NCBI RefSeq assembly: GCF_002251295.1
Contig: NZ_NPJA01000051.1
Location: 124,001 to 188,000 of the forward strand
Reading direction: 5' to 3'
From: Prevotella sp. P5-50
GTDB lineage: Bacteria > Bacteroidota > Bacteroidia > Bacteroidales > Bacteroidaceae
DNA length: 64,000 bases
Shown: in pieces, positions 53,981-62,156 of the stretch
Position numbering within the stretch: position 1 is the first letter of the stretch
How the letters are laid out: the number at the start of each line of letters is the position of its first letter
The notes under the pieces: model-generated
Told to the model about the DNA's origin: nothing
Seen by the model: the letters and a program-made list of their open reading frames with translations, nothing else
The model's database searches: none
Translations under genes and position numbers: made by a program

Positions 53981-56857
53981 ATGGTCTGTGATACACAGGC
54001 AACCTTTATCATTTCTGCCTATATGGGAGCCGCTGGCGATTGCGCGGCTCTCTATCAGGGGCAGGTTGAAACTTCGATTTCACATGCGACCTGGACTACC
54101 CATCCTTACTGGAATAGTGACTCATTTCAACTAGGAAACATCTGCTATGATGGTAATGTCTATACCTTTGTACCTATGCGCTACAATATCATGGACAACC
54201 AACTTGCTGTTGTTGCACCAGACAGCAAACTCTCTATAGTTCCTAATCAGGACAAAATCAAATGGTTTGAACTTGATGGCAACCACTTTGAAAGAGAGCA
54301 TGAATGGTTCATGCAGGTTGTGTATCAGGGCAGTCATGCTTCGCTATTGCTCAACAAAACCAAGCAAAACTATGGTGATGTAGAAATCGATCGGCGTTCC
54401 TATCATCAGATAAAGACCATTGACAGATATTACCTGCGATTGGCAGACGGATCCTTACACGAGGTAAAAGGGTATAAATCGCTGCGCCGGGCAGTACCGG
54501 CATACCGCAATGAGTTGCGACAGTATAAGCGCAAACACAATATAGGATTCTGGCAGAGCGTCAGACTGGAAAGTCTGAAGAGCTGTACGGAGTTTTTGGA
54601 TGGCCTGATGGCAAGCCGTGAACCCAAGGCGCACCCCGAAGATACGACCTATACCGTCTCGGTAAATCCTACAGCGCCATGGGACAGCATGTCCATCAGT
54701 ATGGCTGATGCAGCAGCGGTGCCAGTCTTTCAGGCATACGCTTCGGGCAGCACCCACCGTTTGAATTACAGCGATGAGAAACAGATAAAGCCGGGAACCG
54801 CAGGCATCACACCTCTTAATACCCAGCGAGAATACGAAATGCTCAAAGAGGTAGAGGTGTTAGGCATGCGCAAGAAGCAGTCGCAACAGTATAGCGGTGT
54901 AGAGTCGTTCCACCCCTCGCTACTTCGCAATGTCCCATTAGTCATGGGAGAAACTGACGTCTTGAAACTAGCATTGAAGTTGCCGGGAGTTGCCTCAACA
55001 GGCGAGGCTGGCAGCGGAATCAATGTGCGCGGCGGTGCTACGGAGCACACCCAGATACTCTACAACGGCAACACCATATTCAACCCGATGCACATGTTCG
55101 GACTCTTCTCGGTCATAGATCCCGATTTGGTGGGTGAGACCGATCTGTACAAGGGAGGCATCCCCAGTCAGTATGGCGGTCGTCTGTCGTCGGTCATGAA
55201 TATAAAAGGGAAGACTCCCGATCGCAACAGCTTCCATGGATCAGCCAGTATCGGTCTTGTGACATCAAGAGCAGCAGTTGAAATACCTATCGTGAAAGAC
55301 CGCATGTCGCTACTGTTAGGCGGTCGTGCCACCTATTCTGACTGGATGCTCAAACTAATCAACAAGAAGAACCACGATTCAGATTCGTGGAACGAAGGAG
55401 GCAACACCTACGGATACCGCGATGGCAAAGCCGGCTATTGGGATGTGGGTGGCACACTGAACACCCTCTTGTCGAGCAACCATACACTACTCATCAATGG
55501 TTATTACAGCCGCGATCGCTTCTCGCTCACCAAAGAGAAGAAATATAACTATAGCAACACGAACCTATCGGCAGAGCTGCGCAGTCGCTATGGCGACCGA
55601 CTCTCTACGACGCTCATCGCAGGTTATGACCATTATGACTATGCCAACAGAGACTCCGAATATCCCACATCTGCCGCAACGCTCTCGTTCAACCTGAACA
55701 ACTATTTTGTAAAGGGCAACGCCAACTATGCACTCCATAAAGACCACCAGTTGAATATGGGCATACAGGGACAGTACTATCGGATTATGCCCGGCAGTTA
55801 TCAGCCTTGGGGAGAGAACTCGTACATTGTGGGACGGAAACTCAATACCGACCATGCCGTAGAGAGCGCCTTGTGGATGGAAGACACCTGGACTTTGTCG
55901 CCAGCGCTGAATATCGTTGGAGGCGTCCGGCTGAACCTGTTCAAATCTTTCAAAGAAGGATTAGAGACCTTCTATCTGCGTCCCGACATCCGCCTTTCTG
56001 CCAACTATAAACTCAACGACAACGCATCTGTCAAAGCAGGATTCAACACCCTGCACCAGTTTATCCATAAGGTTTCCAATACCGTCATCATGTCGCCAAC
56101 AGACATCTGGATGCTCAGCAACGCTAAGGTAAAGCCACAGTCGGGCTGGCAAGCAACAACCGGCTACTACCTGCAGTTTGGCAAAGGCTGCTATGAATTT
56201 TCGGCTGAAGCCTACTACAAAGGGATGAAAGACTATCTGACCTACCGCAATGCTGCCATCCTCGTCATGAATGATCATCTATACGAAGATGTGGTGGGAA
56301 CAAGCGGACGTGCCTACGGCATCGAACTACAGATTCGCAAGTTCTATGGCAAGCTGAACGGATGGTTGAACTATACCTATTCACGCACTGAACTGAAGCA
56401 AAAGAACGCTATGGGGCAAACGCCGATCAACCAAGGCCGATGGTTTGCGGCAGACTATGACAGTCCCCATAATCTGAAGTTGGTCTGCAACTATAAATTC
56501 ACACGCAGATATAGCACATCGCTCAATGCAGAATACAGCACCGGCAGACCCTATACAGCTCCCATCGGCATCATGCCCTCGGAGACAACGGGCGATTACT
56601 CGGTGCCTGTCTATTCCGACCGTAACAAACTGCGCATGCCAGACTATTTCCGACTTGACTGGTCTTTCAATATCGAGCCAAGCCATCACCTGACCGCATC
56701 CACACACAGTTGGTTTACCATTGGTGTTTACAACCTGCTTGGACGTCGTAATGCCTACTCCATCTACTTTGAGGGTGACGGGAATAATGTTCGAGGTTAC
56801 AAGTTGTCCGTATTCGGTGCACCTATTCCATATATTAACTACAACATCAAGTTCTAA
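53981..56857 (+). CDS. TonB-dependent receptor without a clear signal peptide
   Basis: 958 residues. Residues about 25-180 form a beta-rich domain (HPYWNSDSFQLGNICYDGN, LLNKTKQNYGD) of a type found in Bacteroidota envelope proteins. The TonB plug is at about 315-410 (GETDVLKLALKLPGVAS, INVRGGATEHTQILYNG, YKGGIPSQYGGRLSSVMN), and the rest is a beta barrel ending in the expected aromatic residue (NYNIKF). The N-terminus MVCDTQATFIISAYMG has no basic start and only a short hydrophobic run, and a stop codon (53966-53968) lies in frame just upstream, so the usual Sec signal is missing. The start may have been lost by mutation, or export is unusual. Followed by a DUF4249 gene after 2 bp. Confidence 0.83.
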   Translation: MVCDTQATFIISAYMGAAGDCAALYQGQVETSISHATWTTHPYWNSDSFQLGNICYDGNVYTFVPMRYNIMDNQLAVVAPDSKLSIVPNQDKIKWFELDGNHFEREHEWFMQVVYQGSHASLLLNKTKQNYGDVEIDRRSYHQIKTIDRYYLRLADGSLHEVKGYKSLRRAVPAYRNELRQYKRKHNIGFWQSVRLESLKSCTEFLDGLMASREPKAHPEDTTYTVSVNPTAPWDSMSISMADAAAVPVFQAYASGSTHRLNYSDEKQIKPGTAGITPLNTQREYEMLKEVEVLGMRKKQSQQYSGVESFHPSLLRNVPLVMGETDVLKLALKLPGVASTGEAGSGINVRGGATEHTQILYNGNTIFNPMHMFGLFSVIDPDLVGETDLYKGGIPSQYGGRLSSVMNIKGKTPDRNSFHGSASIGLVTSRAAVEIPIVKDRMSLLLGGRATYSDWMLKLINKKNHDSDSWNEGGNTYGYRDGKAGYWDVGGTLNTLLSSNHTLLINGYYSRDRFSLTKEKKYNYSNTNLSAELRSRYGDRLSTTLIAGYDHYDYANRDSEYPTSAATLSFNLNNYFVKGNANYALHKDHQLNMGIQGQYYRIMPGSYQPWGENSYIVGRKLNTDHAVESALWMEDTWTLSPALNIVGGVRLNLFKSFKEGLETFYLRPDIRLSANYKLNDNASVKAGFNTLHQFIHKVSNTVIMSPTDIWMLSNAKVKPQSGWQATTGYYLQFGKGCYEFSAEAYYKGMKDYLTYRNAAILVMNDHLYEDVVGTSGRAYGIELQIRKFYGKLNGWLNYTYSRTELKQKNAMGQTPINQGRWFAADYDSPHNLKLVCNYKFTRRYSTSLNAEYSTGRPYTAPIGIMPSETTGDYSVPVYSDRNKLRMPDYFRLDWSFNIEPSHHLTASTHSWFTIGVYNLLGRRNAYSIYFEGDGNNVRGYKLSVFGAPIPYINYNIKF

Positions 56858-56859
56858 CC

Positions 56860-58041
56860 ATGCTACATGATATCCATCACATAAAACGCGCCTTCATCTT
56901 TTGCATGACACTGCTGACAACCGTGGCATGCACCTACGACTACGAGATACCCGACTCCGAGACAGAACCCATGGTCGTCATCTTTGGGCAGATTGTGAGC
57001 GAGAGCGAGTGTGTGTTCTCACTGCATAGCACAGCAAGACCTACTGGCGAACTGGAGGAGATTTATTCCAATATAGACAATGCAACAGTTGTTGTAAAAG
57101 GTACAGACGGACAGGTCTTTGAAGGACACGGAGTCGGCAATTTCACTGGACGCTTCATCGTAAATGTCGGTAAGCTGTCGTCAGACCAGAAGTATTACGT
57201 TGAGGTATCAACCCCATACGGAAATTTCGCCAGCGAACCCATGCAACCGCTTGACGCTCCTGAGCTCACCGATATCTGTTACGAACAGTCAGAGGTCAAT
57301 AAGTCGATCAATGTAATGGTCACAACCGAAGATCCCCATGCACTGGTATATCTCTTATGGCAGGTAGATGACTATTATGAGATTTACACACCGCTTACCA
57401 CACAATGGAAATATTGTATGGGACAGAACGAAGGCGACTCGGATGGTCAAAACGGCACATTTGAGAAGATTTCTCCCGAAGCATATACCAACCACGGTTG
57501 GCGTCACGCCATAGCACTTGCCAATTTCGCCACCAATGAGGATTATGGCTGTGGAGCCATCACCAAGCGCAGTATCTACACACGCACTATTAGTGACCAT
57601 CGGTTGCAAACACGCTGTTGCACACGCATCAAACAGATGGCTATCACCCGTCAGGAATATGAATACCGCCGGTTGATGCTCAATCAAACATACAATATGG
57701 GAGGTTTGTTCACTCCCATGCCCTCCGAACTCCCCACCAACATCAAGTCTGTCGGTGAGCGGAAAGCCATCGGATATATCGGAGTAAGAGGCCGCACGAG
57801 TATGAAGGAGATGTATATCAACGGTTCGGATGTCGGCTATAAGAGCCAAGTCAATCCTCAGACATTTCCACAGGATGGGCTATCGCCCTCTGCATTGGTG
57901 AACAGGGGGTATAGTGTCTATACCCACACTCCCAACACCGGCGACACCATGTGGACCTTTACCTGGTGTGTAGATTATCGTGATAAGTATTGGGGTGGAG
58001 ACGCCATAGACCGCCCCGATTTCTGGCAAAACAAACAATAG
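56860..58041 (+). CDS. DUF4249 lipoprotein, partner of the TonB receptor
   Basis: The 393-residue protein starts with a lipoprotein signal (LLTTVAC, Cys about 25). Its pattern, with CTYDYEIPDSETEPMVVIFG, DNATVVVKGTDG and YYVEVSTPYGNFASEPM, matches DUF4249, a family almost always encoded right after a TonB receptor in Bacteroidota. It is likely an outer-membrane lipoprotein aiding substrate capture, as SusD does for SusC; the substrate is not known. Start is 2 bp after the receptor stop. Confidence 0.85.
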   Translation: MLHDIHHIKRAFIFCMTLLTTVACTYDYEIPDSETEPMVVIFGQIVSESECVFSLHSTARPTGELEEIYSNIDNATVVVKGTDGQVFEGHGVGNFTGRFIVNVGKLSSDQKYYVEVSTPYGNFASEPMQPLDAPELTDICYEQSEVNKSINVMVTTEDPHALVYLLWQVDDYYEIYTPLTTQWKYCMGQNEGDSDGQNGTFEKISPEAYTNHGWRHAIALANFATNEDYGCGAITKRSIYTRTISDHRLQTRCCTRIKQMAITRQEYEYRRLMLNQTYNMGGLFTPMPSELPTNIKSVGERKAIGYIGVRGRTSMKEMYINGSDVGYKSQVNPQTFPQDGLSPSALVNRGYSVYTHTPNTGDTMWTFTWCVDYRDKYWGGDAIDRPDFWQNKQ

Positions 58042-58044
58042 TTT

Positions 58045-59595
58045 ATGATTAGACATTTAGCTCTTATACTATCCTTACTGATAGGATGTTCTGCTTTCGC
58101 TCAGTCAAAGGTGGAAGTAGTATCTGCCTATACCGACAAAGACTGTTATCTGGTCGGAGAACGGCTTTGCGTGCGTGTTGATGCCAGCATTGACGGCAAA
58201 CCCTCTGCCAGTCGTGTGGCTTACGTAGAGATTTCCGATACACTCAGCATGTATGCTCAATGTATGGTTGCCTTAAGAGATGGACATGGTTGGGCAGAGA
58301 TTCCACTGCCTACCACGATGCACAGCGGTTGCTACCAACTGTCAGCTTACACACGCGTCTCGCAACGACTCGGCTCAGATGCCATCTGCCGTTCCATCAT
58401 CGGTGTAATCAATGCAGATAGACTCTCACGGCTGGACGACATCACCATCATCCCGTCAGACAGTTGTCAGACTTCCCATGCTCTGTTCCGATACAAAGCA
58501 GGCGATACGGTATGTATCCCCTTGCCGGAAACCGATGCATCGGGCTGCTGCGTCTCTATCACGAAAGGAGGAATATCTGCCAACCTCTCTGTCTGCAAGC
58601 CATCGGTCCAACCTACGACCGAAGGAGGCATGACAGCGTATTGCCCCGAAGTAGAGGGACATATTGTCAGAGCCAGAGTGGCATCGGGCACTTCTGCCAA
58701 GGTCATGACAACCCGTCTGTCGCTGATAGGCAAGACCGCCCTGCTATATGACGGCAAGCGTCAGCCAGACGGTTCTTACCTCTACTTCACATCGGGCATC
58801 AGTGGCAACCAACCCGTATTGGTCACTGCCTACGACAGCTTAGGCCGATCCATCCCGATGGAATTGGCATCTCCCTATCAATCAGTGCTGCCCAAGCACC
58901 TGCCGAAACTCATGGTCTATTGTCAGGAGAAAGCATTGCGAGAGCGTGCCGCTATCGCCCGTCAACAAGCATCAAGCGATGCGAACGCCCCTGACGCCTC
59001 GTTGGTTCACTCCATCAAGTTGATGTCTGCCACACCCGACTATTTCTATGATCTGGACGAATACACCCAGATGAAAGATGTGCGAGAAATGCTCCTTGAA
59101 TTTATAAAAGGAATAAGAAAGGAGAAACAGCATGGTGTCAGTCTCCTATATACGTACAATCCAGAAACGAGAAGCTATGCCAAGATGCCGGCATTGATCT
59201 TACTCGACGGAATGCCTATCTACGATGCAGACGACCTGTTAAACTACGACGCACACCTCATCAAGTATGTTCAGATTTACTCCGGAACATTCCATTTCGG
59301 CAGCAGCAGCTGTTGCGGTGTCATCTCGTTTATCACCCGCAAAGGGCGATTGGCTAATTATAAGTTGAAAGATGGCGAACAACTCATGTCTTACGCCTTC
59401 CCTCAAGACCATCCAAACCCTGCGAACGGATTAGCATCAAAATACCATACGACGACGTGGTATCCTATGGTCAAAGCGAAAACCCTGACAATTACCATGC
59501 CATCTGCAGAAGGTCTATACCAGATGACCGTTCAGGGGAAAGACCCAACAGGCCATATCCTTCGCACAGCGTATGCTATCAAGGTGGTGAAATAG
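58045..59595 (+). CDS. Secreted MG2-like protein with plug-like C-terminal segment
   Basis: The 516-residue protein has a signal peptide (LALILSLLIGCSAFAQ). Residues about 25-110 look like a macroglobulin MG2 beta sandwich (YTDKDCYLVGERLCVRVDAS). The C-terminal part contains PALILLDGMPIYDADDLLNYDA and YVQIYSGTFHFGSSSCCGVISFITRKG, the pattern of a TonB plug subdomain (DG.P, I.V..G, G.I.F.T), but no barrel follows. It is the third member of the receptor/DUF4249 set, 3 bp after DUF4249. It may bind the receptor or the ligand; that is inference. Confidence 0.7.
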   Translation: MIRHLALILSLLIGCSAFAQSKVEVVSAYTDKDCYLVGERLCVRVDASIDGKPSASRVAYVEISDTLSMYAQCMVALRDGHGWAEIPLPTTMHSGCYQLSAYTRVSQRLGSDAICRSIIGVINADRLSRLDDITIIPSDSCQTSHALFRYKAGDTVCIPLPETDASGCCVSITKGGISANLSVCKPSVQPTTEGGMTAYCPEVEGHIVRARVASGTSAKVMTTRLSLIGKTALLYDGKRQPDGSYLYFTSGISGNQPVLVTAYDSLGRSIPMELASPYQSVLPKHLPKLMVYCQEKALRERAAIARQQASSDANAPDASLVHSIKLMSATPDYFYDLDEYTQMKDVREMLLEFIKGIRKEKQHGVSLLYTYNPETRSYAKMPALILLDGMPIYDADDLLNYDAHLIKYVQIYSGTFHFGSSSCCGVISFITRKGRLANYKLKDGEQLMSYAFPQDHPNPANGLASKYHTTTWYPMVKAKTLTITMPSAEGLYQMTVQGKDPTGHILRTAYAIKVVK

Positions 59596-59623
59596 CTTCG
59601 ACCAACGGTTTTGGCAGAAAATG

Positions 59624-59655
59624 TTTGGTAGTGTGGCAGAAATAAAGTACCTTTG
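59624..59655 (+). promoter_or_regulatory. Promoter of the alpha/beta hydrolase
   Basis: TTTG (59624-59627), a 20-bp spacer and TACCTTTG (59648-59655) fit the consensus. The leader to ATG 59673 is short (about 10-12 nt), so the hydrolase can be expressed apart from the receptor operon. Confidence 0.75.
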
Positions 59656-59672
59656 CCCCACACTTCACTACT

Positions 59673-60878
59673 ATGACATACAAGACAAAACAAATCATCG
59701 GATGCATTATCACGCTGATGTTTCCTGCACTCAACACCATGTGGCAGACTGCCGCAGCTCAGCAGTCAAAACAGCAAGCCCACATCCAACAGCGCGAAAA
59801 CTATGAGTTCGATAACGACATACCACGCTATGTAGAACAACTGAAACAAGAACTTACCTACCCCATGGCATGGGGCAACAGTCCCATACGCAATTTCAAA
59901 AAGTGGAAGAAGGCAGCCCGACAAACTGTTTTCCAGTGCATGATGACTCCACCGCGCAGGGCAACGGCATGGAACATGGAGGTATTGGGTGAAGAGCAGC
60001 GCGATGGCTATCGTGCACAGAAGATTGCTTTCAATATCAACGCCTATTCACGCATCACCGCCTATCTGCTTATCCCAAATGGCAAAGGCCCGTTTCCTGC
60101 CATCAATGCACTCCACGACCATGGCGGCCACCTCTTTATCGGCAAGGAGAAGATGATACGTCCCTTCATGGTCACACGAGAGGTTACCGACGATGCCGAT
60201 ACCTGGGCAAAACAGCTCTACGATGGTCAATACATGGGCGACTATCTCGCTCGCCACGGCTATGTGGTATTCTCCATGGATGCACCGATGTGGGGCGAGC
60301 GCGGCAGACGAGAAGGTGTGGATCGCAACCGCTACGACATCATTGCCGGCAATATGATGATGCTCGGACGCGACCTGTCAGCCTTTATGACCTACGACGA
60401 TTTGGCAGCCACAGACTTCCTGGCGCAACTGCCCTGTGTCGATGCCGAGCGCATAGGCTGTGTCGGATGCTCCATGGGTGGCTACCGTGCCTGGATGCTC
60501 TCTGCCCTGAGCGACCATATCAAAGCGGGCGCCTCCATCTGTTGGATGATCAATACCGATGCCCAACTCACCAAGCGCTACGGCCGCCGCGAATATGGTG
60601 GCTTTGCCAACTGCATCCCCGCCCTGCGCCAATATCTCGACTATCCGCATATCGCATCGTTGGCATGTCCCAAAGCCATGCTGTTCATCAACGGCAGAAA
60701 GGATCATCTCTTTCCCCTACCGGGTGTAGAGCAGGCATTCGACGAGATGCACCGCGTTTGGAAAAGCCAACATGCTGACAGCAATCTCGTCACCGAGCTA
60801 TGGGACATACCCCACTCCTGCGGCATACCGGTGCAAGAGCGCACCTTGACATTTTTCGACACCACCCTCAAGAAATAG
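59673..60878 (+). CDS. Secreted alpha/beta hydrolase (esterase-like)
   Basis: The 401-residue protein has a hydrophobic N-terminal signal (IIGCIITLMFPALN, cleavage near AAAQ at about 30). The hydrolase fold is clear: oxyanion-region ALHDHGGH, nucleophile Ser267 in GCSMGG, Asp344 in NGRKDHLFPL and His381 in DIPHSCG form a full catalytic triad. Long loops (about 155-235) resemble acetyl-xylan-esterase or dienelactone-hydrolase relatives of Bacteroidota. The natural substrate, perhaps an acetylated or feruloylated glycan, is unproven. It has its own promoter. Confidence 0.85.
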   Translation: MTYKTKQIIGCIITLMFPALNTMWQTAAAQQSKQQAHIQQRENYEFDNDIPRYVEQLKQELTYPMAWGNSPIRNFKKWKKAARQTVFQCMMTPPRRATAWNMEVLGEEQRDGYRAQKIAFNINAYSRITAYLLIPNGKGPFPAINALHDHGGHLFIGKEKMIRPFMVTREVTDDADTWAKQLYDGQYMGDYLARHGYVVFSMDAPMWGERGRREGVDRNRYDIIAGNMMMLGRDLSAFMTYDDLAATDFLAQLPCVDAERIGCVGCSMGGYRAWMLSALSDHIKAGASICWMINTDAQLTKRYGRREYGGFANCIPALRQYLDYPHIASLACPKAMLFINGRKDHLFPLPGVEQAFDEMHRVWKSQHADSNLVTELWDIPHSCGIPVQERTLTFFDTTLKK

Positions 60879-60926
60879 CCCCGTAATAGGATAACCCAAT
60901 CAATATACCACACACATATCACGATT

Positions 60927-62027
60927 ATGAAACATAACACACCACAATGGAATAGCAGCGAGATCTGCTACATCCTAATAGTAGGCATCATAGCCGCATC
61001 ACTGCTGATAGGCTTCATCTGCGAAGCAACAGGATGGTCGTTGGCATCGATGCAATGGATCACCCGATGGGTATCGTCACCAGTAGCCTTGGCACTCGGC
61101 ATCGCCTTTGCCCTGCTGTTCGGCAAGGCATTCCCCGAATTCAACAAAACCATGTCGAAGAAGCTTCTGCAGTATTCCGTCATAGGATTAGGTTTCGGCA
61201 TGAACGTCAACCAAGCCTTAGCCTCAGGAGCAGAAGGCATGGCATTCACCATCGTCAGCGTCTTCGGCACCCTGGCATTGGGTTGGCTCTTTGGCAGACA
61301 CCTGCTGAAAGTGGATGCACAGACAAGTTATCTGATCAGTTCGGGCACAGCCATTTGTGGCGGTTCAGCCATCGCAGCAGTAGGATCAGTGCTGAAAGCC
61401 AAAGCCGAGAGCATGTCGGTGGCGCTCGGCGTAGTATTCGTACTCAACGGCATAGCCCTCTTCATCTTCCCCTACTTCGGCGATGCCTTGGGCATGACGA
61501 TGAAGCAGTTTGGCATGTGGGCAGCTATTGCCATCCACGACACATCGTCTGTGGTAGGTGCAGGTGCTGCCTACGACCAGATGCACCCCGACTGGCTGGC
61601 ATCACAGGGCGTCAGCGCCCTCGAAGTGGCAACTACCGTAAAGCTGACCCGCGCCCTGTGGATCGTCATACTGACGCTGGTCACCCCCTTCTTCTTCCGC
61701 TCCACCATGGCGTCGGTAACCGCCAGCAAACCCTGGTATCGCAACATTCCCACCTTCATCATCTGGTTCATCGTAGCCATTGTGCTCAATACCTACGTGC
61801 TCGCCAACCCGTCGCTCCTGGGCGATGCTGCCTCGACCGTCGGCAGTCGTATAGGCACCACCATCAACCTGCTTGCCAAACATGCGATTACGCTGTCGCT
61901 CTTCTTCATCGGTGCCTCGCTCACCAGGGACACACTCCGTGCTGTCGGCCTGCGTCCACTTCTGCAGGGTGTACTGCTATGGGTGAGTATCAGCCTCATC
62001 AGTCTGGCGTATATCTGCACAGTATAA
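60927..62027 (+). CDS. yeiH: YeiH/UPF0324 family membrane protein
   Basis: The 366-residue inner-membrane protein has about ten helices. The family signature SSGTAICGGSAIAAVGSVLKAK (about 134-155) and IHDTSSVVGAGAAY (about 200-213) are present, as is TVKLTRALWIVILTLV. Members are annotated as putative sulfate or small-anion exporters, without firm biochemistry. Length is near the usual 340-360. It converges on the GH97 gene, with a terminator between them, and may share the hydrolase transcript (48 bp gap). Confidence 0.92.
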   Translation: MKHNTPQWNSSEICYILIVGIIAASLLIGFICEATGWSLASMQWITRWVSSPVALALGIAFALLFGKAFPEFNKTMSKKLLQYSVIGLGFGMNVNQALASGAEGMAFTIVSVFGTLALGWLFGRHLLKVDAQTSYLISSGTAICGGSAIAAVGSVLKAKAESMSVALGVVFVLNGIALFIFPYFGDALGMTMKQFGMWAAIAIHDTSSVVGAGAAYDQMHPDWLASQGVSALEVATTVKLTRALWIVILTLVTPFFFRSTMASVTASKPWYRNIPTFIIWFIVAIVLNTYVLANPSLLGDAASTVGSRIGTTINLLAKHAITLSLFFIGASLTRDTLRAVGLRPLLQGVLLWVSISLISLAYICTV

Positions 62028-62078
62028 AATCGGTGTCAGAGCACTCGCTTTGCCACACAGTTCAATACTTATACAACA

Positions 62079-62141
62079 AAATATCCCCAAAGGGAAAAGG
62101 CGACTTACATCGTGTCATCGCCCATCCCGTTGGGGATATTT
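62079..62141. terminator. Bidirectional terminator between yeiH and GH97
   Basis: A perfect 12-bp stem (AAATATCCCCAA 62079-62090, TTGGGGATATTT 62130-62141), with a further internal pair AAAGGCGA/TCGCCC, lies between two convergent genes. Confidence 0.75.
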
Positions 62142-62156
62142 GCTACAGTAGAATGA

